A program made the position numbers and the translations under genes. The notes beneath the pieces were generated by a model. It made no database searches. It saw only the letters and a list, made by a program, of their open reading frames with translations, and had not been told where the DNA came from. From NCBI GenBank assembly GCA_015179025.1, contig WHUX01000023.1:372001-436000 (forward strand): DNA of 64,000 nt, written 5' to 3'. Shown in pieces: positions 54,956 through 64,000 of the stretch. This DNA comes from Terfezia claveryi (lineage: Eukaryota > Ascomycota > Pezizomycetes > Pezizales > Pezizaceae). Each line of letters opens with the position of its first letter. Position 1 is the first letter of the stretch.

Positions 54956-57102
54956 GAACATGCAGATATTGTCAGTTAGGTTTACTTCTTAGGGGAGTAT
55001 TTATTCCGTTCTTCATTGATATACCTTGATACGGTTTAAGCTCCCACTCTCTTCGACCTGCAGAACCATTTCGGCTTCATTGAGCTCGTTATAGTTAGGT
55101 AACACCCTTGTCCTAATCTTAATATGAACATTTTATCACTAAAAGGTAAGAAACCAATCTGGCTCAGGCATGGCCCCACTGGCAGCTCGGTAGAAATGAT
55201 ACAATTGCGGAGATATGTGCTGAAAAATTGCTCTGTTTGTATATATTTGGAAATCATTATAGTAAATTGTAGTGTGAGTTTCTCTTTGACAGGGTAATCC
55301 AAGGTTTCAACGAATTACTTCCTCCTCGCAACCATTCGTTGCGTAGAGTATGGTTTGCGAAAGTTATTCTGATCATCTTTTGACGCTCAATCTCGGTTCT
55401 CAATCTTCGACTCTTTTAATGGGAGACAAAGGAAACAACGGAGCCAGTAATCATCAACACTTATGAATATATGCATTACCATTTCTGACCGTCTTTTGGT
55501 TATGGTATGCTTATGTGCACGGAAGGACTGTCAAGTAGGTAGTGACCAGCCACTGTCTTATGACAGTCCCTGCAATCCCCTAGATTGTCTATCCTCCCTG
55601 CGGTAGATTCAGCCGCATCTCTTGAAACGTAAACGTTTGGCTCATTTTCGCTTTCTGGCTTTATGGGCTCGAAATTAGTAGCGAGTTGGCCGACGCTGCT
55701 AGAGTTGGCTATGGACTAGAAGTAGCAGGTTGGATTAGGGTTTTTTTAATTTTAATTTGAGGTCAATACTCATACCGGTAGAGCAGATTATGGTGCTGCA
55801 TTGATAGAATTGAACTATTAGGCAGACCGCAATTGCAAATATGTAGCATTAATACTCAATAATAAGCAATCCAGGTATAGCTAATTGCACAGGCAACCAA
55901 TTAACCTGGAAGTGGTTTCTCCCCTGAACTAAGGACGCAGGGTGTTTTGAACAATCATATATCAATAATTTCATTAAGTATACTTGAAGTAATACTCAAT
56001 ACTAGTATATATGGCACTCTTTTTCTTAGTCTAATTTTAAGTTTATAACAAGTAGTTCCTAATAGGTGAGTATATGACCAACTTTTGCTCCGAATATGTT
56101 GCCAATAGTTTTGTCTTAATGCTATATATAAACTGCTTAATGAGAATCCTGAAACTTAAATGGCCATTGCCCTGTAGTAATTCATAGAAGCTAGTTGAGG
56201 CTCAAACAAACTAATAGACAATTGTCTGATTGCCAACGCTAACTACGCACATACTTCTCAATATTCTACCAATGAGGTTCTCCTAACGCCTGCTCAACTA
56301 TTTTGCGTAACACCTAATCACAGTTTTGCTCAATTGTTCAGTCGGGTTGGCATAACATCCTCCGTGAAAGCAAGGTTAGCAATTGTTTCCTGTATTGATT
56401 TCAAAACAGACAGGCACAAGCAAGGCATATATTGGTAATAATACCTCTCGTTTCAGCTCATACGTACATTGTAGCATATATATAGCCTCGTAGTTGACTA
56501 GAGAGATTTGAGTTCTGGAATATGTGAAACTACTTAATTAACTTGGCTACGTGAGAGTATTTTGACTTCAAGCAGCACCCGAGTCCTGCAACAACCAAGA
56601 TAGTTATACTCTGATCTGGTAGACCAGAAACAATGATATAAAAGAAATCATGTGCTAAGTAAGGGTCATAATGGTCCCAAAGGGATATCTTGTTCTAGTT
56701 GGCTATCTACTACGAAATGTGCTCGTTTGATATATGCATCTTGGAATCTCAGCATGGCGCAGCACATCAACCGTTACCAGGATGGAACAATGTAGGCCTG
56801 GGGGAATATTGCATGCCTATCGCGAGAGTCTGCTGAATTGCACTGGGATTATTCGCGAAGTATCCCCAGTGATAGTCATTACCGATATCTCGTACAGGGG
56901 CATCTCAAAGAAGATGGCCATGAAAAAACCCATGCATGACCAGAACACCATACTCTATATATATAACTCCCAATGCTAGCAATGTGGATCTATACAGAAC
57001 AAACCACAGAGGATTAAAATACAAAGCCCCATTCAAACACATACTGCTTAACAATCAACCAGTCAACTCTCAGCAAAAAGCTTCCCGCCAATCTAAAGAA
57101 TC
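54956..57102. other. Intergenic, no supported gene
   Basis: About 2.1 kb of AT-rich sequence without credible frames, RNA genes or repeats that I can see. A small open frame at 56734-56979 is not supported. Confidence 0.5.
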
Positions 57103-57612
57103 ATGGAACGTCTTAGGTCTTTAAGGGATCGAATCGGAAAACTTTCATCCAGGTCAAAACAACGTTTAGAACCACTGAAACTACAACCGGAAGCAGGTAT
57201 CTTCCTGGCTTCCCTTGACTCCTATCCTACCCAGAAACAAATAGTCACCCACCTTGTCTTGAGCATTACGACTAAGCTGTCTGAGCTTACACAGCAGGTC
57301 CAGAAGACCTATGAAACGGTTGATAATATCAAATCTGAGTTGAACAAAGCTCAATATATGAACGCCGCACAGAAGAAGGAAAAGGAAGCAAAACTTCAAG
57401 GTATTACACAAATCTTTGTAGAGGATATAGTCGATAAGGGAATGACGACAGTGATGGACCAGGTAGATGAAGTTTCGATGCTTATCGATCAGGTGAGAGA
57501 GGAGTTGAAGGCTCTGAAAGAGCCAAAGTACGATGTGATTGGTTATAGCTGGCTTGAGGAGATATATAAGGCTGCCTCTATTGTTGAGACTTTTACCAAG
57601 GGAACCATCTAG
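57103..57612 (+). CDS. Small helical hypothetical protein
   Basis: A 169-residue intact frame. I do not recognise the family. The basic N-terminus (MERLRSLRDRIGKLSSRSKQ) is followed by predicted amphipathic helices: IVTHLVLSITTKLSELTQQV, VDNIKSELNKAQ, a Lys-rich AAQKKEKEAK, and MDQVDEVSMLIDQVREELKAL. No signal peptide or membrane segment is present. Composition is protein-like and no equally good frame opposes it, so a gene is more likely than not. Whether a downstream exon (57711-57926, with a hydrophobic MLLAIAAAGIVRIIIYIF) belongs to it is unknown. Confidence 0.5.
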   Translation: MERLRSLRDRIGKLSSRSKQRLEPLKLQPEAGIFLASLDSYPTQKQIVTHLVLSITTKLSELTQQVQKTYETVDNIKSELNKAQYMNAAQKKEKEAKLQGITQIFVEDIVDKGMTTVMDQVDEVSMLIDQVREELKALKEPKYDVIGYSWLEEIYKAASIVETFTKGTI

Positions 57613-58255
57613 TTTGGACTATGTAGAGCTTCATATTATGGAGCACTCGCCTGTTTTTGTTTCCATTTTTCGCATTTCTTGAAGCAACTGCAGAATAAAA
57701 AGGTACGTTTGTGTTTTCTTATTGGATAATTCAGGGGTCAGATTGGTTTCCCCATGATATTTTCGTTCCTTGCTTTTCTATATATTTCGTTCGTTTGTCG
57801 GTGGTCAGGCCAGTTAGTACTCGGATGCTACTTGCTATTGCTGCTGCTGGTATAGTGCGTATCATTATCTACATATTCCTTCGAGGAAAAGGAATCCGGA
57901 AGTGGAGAGCCAGGGACCACCTTTAGAGCCGAGTAGCATGGGCGTAGTACTGCATAAACTGCATAGCGGAGGATTTTGAAAAAGTCATCTGGAGAGGCTG
58001 AATGTGTTGTTGTACCAAAAAGGTGTGGATAGTATTTAAATTCTCTGTTAAACAGGATACAGTTCATGGCTTGGGGGTTGTTTCCTTATTTCTCGATCCA
58101 ATTCATACGGCAAAGACAGTAACATTAATTCGTATGGTTCCGATGTTACAGACCATTCCTCCATATTCACCAGGGCTCAAAAGCCATCTTTATCAAAAGT
58201 AGCCTTAGAGCACCAGCAGTAAAGCAAAGAGGTGTGGGAATCATTGCTTACACCT

Positions 58256-58660
58256 TTACATATAGCTGATATTTGCAATGAGATTCCGCCTTCCTTGTTT
58301 AAGTCTCTTCCAACATTTGTTCAAATCCAAATTTCCCCAGCTCGAATAGAAACTCAGCCTGCAATAAGCCACTTTACTCCTCGCTCCTCCAACTGCTCGC
58401 TCCTCCAACTGCTCGTCACCCCGCTGCTCGTCTCCAGCTATACCATTTGACACAATAATGCCATAATGAACTCCATTGCAATATCTGGGGCCGGTAATCA
58501 TGTTATCGAGTCGGCAGTCGAAGGTGTAAACTTCTGGTACTGGGATTGTGGCATGCTTCTCATGGGTATTTGGAGCACTGTACTTCATTATGGCATCGAT
58601 TTTTGGGTATGTAGGCAGGCGTACCAAGGTAGTCGATAAAGAATGTAATCGATAACTCAA
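58256..58660 (-). pseudogene. Phosphotransferase (APH/kinase-like) fragment
   Basis: The minus-strand frame reads TTLVRLPTYPKIDAIMKY, then HATIPVPEVYTFD, and later NLDLNKCWKRLKQGRRNLIA. This is the pattern of fungal aminoglycoside-phosphotransferase-like kinases: a conserved V.LP strand, a helix ending in Y, (T/S)IPVP.V, and a W..L…. segment. The expected middle (the M/E-K-..G strand) is diverged or replaced. HRD-like catalytic and DFG-like motifs are missing. It is a short decayed piece, not a working enzyme. Confidence 0.5.
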
Positions 58661-59282
58661 TTACGATTTTCATGATAGCTGGAACGAAAACATTATATGG
58701 GACTGTACCGGTAGTGGACAGATATACCATCAGGTATATATGTTGGTCAGTACATCTGGATCAAGTTATATTTACGCCCCTGTACGAGCGAGTATCATGT
58801 ACATACAACACAAGAAATATGCCCTTTGATACCGCCCCCACTCTACCGGTTTCCCAGCCCCAGCCTGGGGCAGCAGGCACAATCGGTATGCCTGCTGTAC
58901 CCCACACATTGTGGGGTCTGGCGTTCGTATAGGCTTAAAGAACCGAAGTACCGGTGTCAAGTGGAGTAAACAAATCTAAATCAAATGAATTAATAAAACT
59001 CTCTCACCTCTACCTGCAGCGGGGAAACGGGCGCTGCACTCGGCAGGCGGATGCAGCGTACGTAACCAGTCGAGCGTTGACAAGGGCAGCAGCATCGATT
59101 GCGCGTACAGCATCTTCGACCGCATCGGCAGTACCTACTGGCCTGCCTCTTACCCCACTTTTCACCAAGGGGCCTCCGACTTCGCAACCGACAGCAGTCA
59201 AGCAGAGCAAGCCGAATACGAAACTGAAGGCGACTCCAAAACAAGTAGCTCGCAGCAGCAGGAGAGAACCGGAACCCGCAAT
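58661..59282. other. Upstream region of the glycosyltransferase gene
   Basis: A plus-strand frame from 58954 overlaps the first glycosyltransferase exon in a different frame. It is Ser/Thr/Arg-rich and may hold untranslated leader or an unrecognised upstream exon. Nothing else is seen. Confidence 0.4.
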
Positions 59283-62200
59283 ATGGCGATGCCGTATCAG
59301 GGGCAGCAGGTGCAAGGAGAGGGGGAGGGAAGCCAGCAGGCACAGCAGCGGCAGCACCAAGAGGGATCCATACACCAAGATACCACCTCCGGGGGACCCC
59401 GTTCAACAGCGCCAACCAGCACACTCTCACTATCTAGCTATGATCCGCCGGGAGCTACCCCCCCCTCTCCCCCATCGCATCTACCACATCCACCACCTCC
59501 TATGCCTCCTGTACCGACATCCGTACCCCCAGTACTTCCAGGAAAAGGCCCCCAAGACGAAAACCTCCCGGTCCTCGTCACCGAGGAAGAACAAGATCTC
59601 CCCCCACCAGCTTATACCTCCATCGACCCCAACACGCCGGATATCTTCTCTGGCGGTCGTGGTGTTTCCCCGCAAAGTAGCGTTCATGGTGGATCGATAT
59701 CTGGAGGTGCTGATGGTTGGAGAGAGGACAGGCAGGGGGATGCGGCAGAGTGGTATGGACATGAGTTGGAGGGGAGTGAAGTTCCTCAGAATAGGCGTCA
59801 GAGTAGGGTGATGGAGTTGCCCGGGGATAATTGCTTGGGGGTGGGGGACCAGAGGGCGTCGAGGGGGTCCGTCTCAGGTTTGTATATTTATAATTATTTG
59901 CTCCGCGGTGCGGAGCACGTTTCTGCCCTCAATCATTCTCGATTGATATTTCATTGGCATATTGCTTTACTAACATCACTTCTTGAATATGCACATAGGC
60001 GATGGCCGCATCAGCATAACCATCTCCCCCCATGGTGTCCTCGGCATCAAGGGCCGCCAACCTATCCTCCCCGACATCACTATTGCTACCCCCCGCACCA
60101 GCCTGGCCCCCGACAGCAAAAAACCCGCAAAGTCCCTCAGCGCCCTCTCCTCCCTCTCCGCCGTCTCCTCCCTCTCCTCTCTCCTCAATTCCCAACACTA
60201 TATACGCAAGAAGAAGGAAGTCGAGCAGCATCCCAGCCAACCACACTCCCCCTCCTCCCTCGCCCATACTGAAATCCTAGCACTACCACCTCCAATAACT
60301 CCAAGATTGAATATTGTCATGCAGGTCATTGGGTCTAGAGGAGATGTACAACCTTTTTTATCGTTGGCGTTGGTGTTGGCGGGGGAGCCTTATAATCATA
60401 GGGTTAGAGTTGCTACACATGCGTGCTTTGAGGAGTTTGTGAATGAAGTCGCTGCGACAAATAACCTTTCCCCCGACTCTATGAGGGGATCGATAGAGTT
60501 CTTTCCCTTAGCCGGAGACCCGGCGGTACTGATGTCGTACATGGTCCGGAATCCTGGCCTCATCCCTAGCACCTCCTCCCTCACGGGAGGTGAGATCCGT
60601 GAGCGGAGGAGAGGCGTATGGGAGATCCTGGTGTCGACATGGGCGTCTTGTCATGAGGCATACTTAACCCCTACGAACCCCACCCCAAGGCCCTTCGTTG
60701 CGGACTTGATCATAGCGAATCCCCCCGGGTTTGGGCATGTTCATTGCGGAGAGAAGTTAGGTGTGCCCGTACATATTATGTTTACTATGCCGTGGGCACC
60801 TCCAACAAGTGCATTTCCACATCCACTGGCAAATCTACCTGAGGGGACAAAGACTTCGGGAATAGATGAGGCGACGATAAATTATTTAACATATTCACTG
60901 CTGGATATCCTCACGTGGCAAGGAACAGGGGATCTAATCAACCGCTTCCGCACCAAGATCCTCAGACTTGATTCCCTTAATAACGTATACGCGCCGACCC
61001 TCGTAGGCAGGTTAGCGGGAGACGGGCTCCTCCCGCATACATACTGCTGGAGTCCAGCGCTCATCCCCAAACCCAAGGACTGGGATAGGGAGAGCATTTC
61101 TGTTTCCGGGTTCTGGTTTTTGGATCTGAATAGTGGATATAGTCCGCTGCAGGTATTGAAGGAATTTATTGAGATCAGAAGCGAGAAGCCGTTGATTTAT
61201 ATTGGGTTTGGCTCGATTGTTGCTCCTAACCCGCAGTTTCTTACAGATGCCGTGCTTGGTGCGGTCAAGGCTGCGGGAGTTAGGGCGTTGGTTTCGAAGG
61301 GGTGGGGGACGATTGATCCCCCAGAGGGGTTCTCAGACCCGGATATTTTCTTCTTGGGGAATACTCCTCATGATTGGCTGTTTCCGAAGGTGGAGTTAGC
61401 AGTGCATCATGGTGGGGCGGGAACCACTGCGGCGGCGATCAAGGCGGGGATCCCCAGCGGGATTGTGCCCTTTTTTGGGGATCAGCAATTTTGGGGAGAG
61501 ATGGTTAGTAAGAGGGGCGCAGGGGGGATGCTGCATAGTACGAGCTTGACGAAGGAGGCACTGGCGGGGCTGATTACCAGTTTGTTGGAGGAGGGGGTGA
61601 GGATGAAGGCCAAGGAGTTGGGGGAGATTGTTAACAAGGAACGGGGGGAAGAGGTGGCTGCTAGAGGGCTGTTGAGGGGAGTGGAGGGGGTCCTTAAGGG
61701 GTGTGAAGTTGAGTCGAGATTGGGATTGCAAGGAGCGGATAGAGCACTGGCGGCGTTTACGGTTACACCGAGGCATGACGTTATTGTGCTTGAGGGTGGG
61801 AAGGAGAAGAGGAAAAGGACGAAGAATATAGTTGGGATTAGGGTTAGTGCGAGGGTCGCGCATGTTTTGCATAAGGAAGGGTTGATTGATGTGGATGACC
61901 CGAAGATGGTAACACTGACGAGGTGGATGGAGTGGGATTCGTGGGTGCGGAGGGTTACGGAGACGGATCCAGCGACGGGGGGAGCGGGGGCGCTTTTGGG
62001 GACGTTGGTGGCGATGGGTATGGCTGGCGGGGTGGATTTTGATCGTGATGCTTGGTTTGGGGGGGCAAAGGGTGCGGATTCAACTTCAAATGGGAAAGGG
62101 AAAGAGAAGGAGAAAGATAAAGAGATTAGTAGCGTGAGTAGTACAACCGGCAGTATTTCTACTACTACTATTGTGGAGGATGGCGCCGCACCAGCTCCAC

Positions 62201-63861
62201 CGATTATATCCTCGCATATAGACATCCTTAACGCCGCATTAGCGACATCAAAGCCACTTAGCACAATAATCTCCGCTGGACTCAAAAGCCCAGTCGATTT
62301 CTCCCTCTCTGTCTCTCGTGGGTTCCACCACCTCCCACAAACACTTTTTTCAGACGCGACAGTTCGGCCCTTGCCACCAGTACATTCTTCCATAAAGGGT
62401 TTTAGCTCGGGGGTCAATGTCGCGACGAAACAGATGGCCTATGGGTTATACGATGGGATTACAGGGTTAGTTACAGAGCCACTTAGGGGTTTGAGAGAAG
62501 GCGGTGCCCCAGGGTTAATCCATGGTCTAGCAAGCGGGATTGCGGGGGTCGTAGCAAAACCTGCGGCAGGCGCCTTTGGGGTGACGGGGTATCTTGGGAT
62601 GGGGGTAGTTCGGGAAATGGAGAAGTTGAGTGGGAAAGAAGGAAAAGGGAGGTTATGGGAGGTAGGAGCTAGGGTTGGGAGGTTGAGGGAGGGGGAGCGG
62701 GAGGCTGCGTTAGTGGGGTGGGGGGAGTGGGAGAGAAAGGAGATCGTGAGAGTGTGGAAGGAGCTGGTGGAGGTGTATCTGAGAGACGATATAGCTGGGA
62801 GGAGGGTCCCTCAGGCGGCAGGTGCGGGTGCGGGTGGTGCGGATGCGGGTGGTGCGGATGCGGGTTGTGCGGGTGCGGGTGGTGCGGGGCCAGGGTATGG
62901 TAGACGTCCGGGGCTGAGCGCGATGAGGACGGTAGATGGACTGGGCCATGGGCTGAGCTCGATATCTAGCTCAAAGGGGTTTTTGGGGAAGTTTGGGGGA
63001 AGGAAAGAGCAGAAGGACAAAGGGAAGGAACGAAGACCGTCGACTTGTAGTAAGAGTACTGGGGATCTGATTACAACATTGTCGAGTACATCGTCTGTTT
63101 CTCTACGGAGTTGTAGCTCAACCCCGGTACCACCGCCGATGGCGAATACGTTTGAGCAGGGGAGTCCGGCGCAGGTTGAGCAGTCACGAAGTTTTTATGA
63201 GGCTTCGAGTGAGGCATATGATGAAGATGAGGCGCTACAGAGGGCCTTGAAAGAGAGTATTTCCATGTCTGGGGGGTCGCACGCCCCACCACCACAGTCC
63301 CCCAACCTTGCACCACATTCCGAAATTGGCGTCGATGCGCATTCACACAGCGAGAGCGACGACGCAGACCTCCGCGCAGCACTTCTCGCTTCACTGCGCC
63401 AACCACAATACCCACCAGGCAACAGAACCACAAACATCGATGTGGACGAGGAGAATCTTCAAAAAGCGATTTGGCTGAGTCAACAGGACCATTCATGTGA
63501 TGATCCATATATATCTCGGGAGGGAGCCATGTATAATCCGCATTTGGTCGCGCCGATGCAGATTGGTGTGATTGCCCCTGATGGGCGGGAACTTCGACCT
63601 CCGACGCCGCCGTATGTGCGGTGCGATGATTCTGAGAAGGGGTTGGATACCCCAGAGGAGAGTGATGAGGAGGTGGGGGGGGTGGAAGTGGGGGTGGGGG
63701 AGGAAGAGGAGGAGGAGGTTTTGAGGAAGGTGCTGGAAAGGAGTAGGATTTTGGCAGAGGAGGAGGAGAGGGTGAGGAGGGAAAAGAGGGAGGAGGAAGA
63801 GGCGGAGGTGAGGAGGGGGGTGGAGATGAGCTTGAGGATGAGAGAGAGAGGACCGTATTAG
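59283..63861 (+). CDS. Sterol-glucosyltransferase-like family 1 glycosyltransferase with C-terminal UIM-like motifs
   Basis: Two exons, 59283-59877 and 59999-63861, with a 121-bp GT-AG intron, give about 1,485 residues. The family transfers glucose from UDP-glucose to sterols or related lipids at membranes. Exon 1 is low-complexity, rich in Gln, Pro and Ser. The catalytic half starts NIVMQVIGSRGDVQPFLSLA (60310) and has FGSIVAPNP (61207) and the nucleotide-sugar segment HDWLFPKVELAVHHGGAGTT, then PFFGDQQFWGEMV (61370-61505). A second conserved block near 62420-62620 (QMAYGLYDGITGLVTEPLRG, GLASGIAGVVAKPAAG) resembles the Vps13/Atg2-type C-terminal segment seen in fungal relatives. Yeast-type GRAM/PH domains are absent. 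The tail carries UIM-like helices: EALQRALKESI (63222), DLRAALLASLRQ (63370), NLQKAIWLSQQD (63453), VLRKVLERSR (63718). A Gly-Ala repeat lies at 62818-62890. Frame intact. Start is the first Met of exon 1, and upstream exons are possible. Confidence 0.88.
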
Positions 63862-64000
63862 ATAGGGGGAGGGGGGGATAGGGAGGGGAAGATACTCTTG
63901 GTGTTTTAGTTTTTTTGTTTGGTGGGAGGGTCATGATGGCGACGATGGATGGATTTGCAATGTGACATCATGTTCCTTTGTTTATTAGAGTCTTGGGTAT
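63862..64000. other. 3' flank of the glycosyltransferase gene
   Basis: G-rich then T-rich sequence after the stop codon, to the window end. No further feature is seen. Confidence 0.5.

Noticed and set aside
58954..59811. 285-codon frame overlapping the glycosyltransferase exon 1
   Set aside because: The glycosyltransferase frame joins cleanly to exon 2 through consensus splice sites. This frame has no domain and does not join.
59901..59908. NirA-like CTCCGCGG in the glycosyltransferase intron
   Set aside because: No link to nitrogen metabolism. An eight-base match is expected about twice by chance in this window.
1..64000. CRISPR arrays, bacterial operons, riboswitches
   Set aside because: Spliced genes and a eukaryotic tRNA show fungal nuclear DNA. 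The regular repeats are WD40, coiled-coil or transposon arrays.

Overview
The window is nuclear DNA of a filamentous ascomycete (Pezizomycotina). Genes have short GT-AG introns of 50-121 bp. Two assimilatory nitrate genes, a NACHT/WD40 NLR and a large fungal glycosyltransferase are present, and there is a tRNA-Pro with an intron after the anticodon. Wide intergenic spaces full of degraded transposons and C-to-T-type nonsense mutations suggest a transposon-rich genome such as that of truffles or other Pezizomycetes. That placement is a guess.

Layout. 1-2640: no convincing gene, only the niaD upstream region. 2645-5635 (+): nitrate reductase (niaD). 9099-13256 (+): nitrite reductase (niiA). The two genes lie in tandem, and each has a NirA-like CTCCGCGG motif about 350-410 bp upstream. 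Together they would reduce nitrate to nitrite to ammonium. No nitrate transporter is visible. Each gene carries one frame break at a homopolymer (G6 in niaD, C8 in niiA), so either the assembly has dropped bases or the pathway is decaying. 13.8-15.2 kb: frameshifted gag remnant between short direct repeats. 17008-18174 (-): NADP-dependent alkenal/prostaglandin-reductase-like enzyme. 19.2-22.7 kb: nested transposon graveyard (poly-A retroposon with a 14-bp target duplication, AT-rich DNA, 3' half of a chromovirus, 3' end of a Ty1/copia element). 23130-24278 (-): repeat-rich coiled-coil protein. 24.8-28.4 kb: pogo-like helix-turn-helix fragments, two TA-flanked MITEs and a large inverted repeat with arms of about 500 bp. 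29181-29277 (-): tRNA-Pro(AGG). 29898-30801 (-): isochorismatase-fold hydrolase with a signal peptide. 31429-38339 (+): full-length Ty3/Gypsy element with 301-bp LTRs differing at three sites. Its gag-pol frame has seven stops and no frameshift over about 6 kb. 39883-40767 (+): three-domain H-type lectin. 44.0-45.1 kb: two abutting TIR elements. 46281-50811 (+): NLR with an N-terminal helical domain, NACHT and 14 WD40 repeats, split by one in-frame stop. 51.3-54.96 kb: poly-A retroposon and LINE 3' ends. 57103-57612 (+): small helical hypothetical protein. 58256-58660 (-): decayed phosphotransferase-like fragment. 59283-63861 (+): sterol-glucosyltransferase-like protein with a C-terminal run of ubiquitin-interacting-motif-like helices.

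Coordinates, splice sites and repeats were read by eye. Family assignments come from recognisable motifs, not from database searches.
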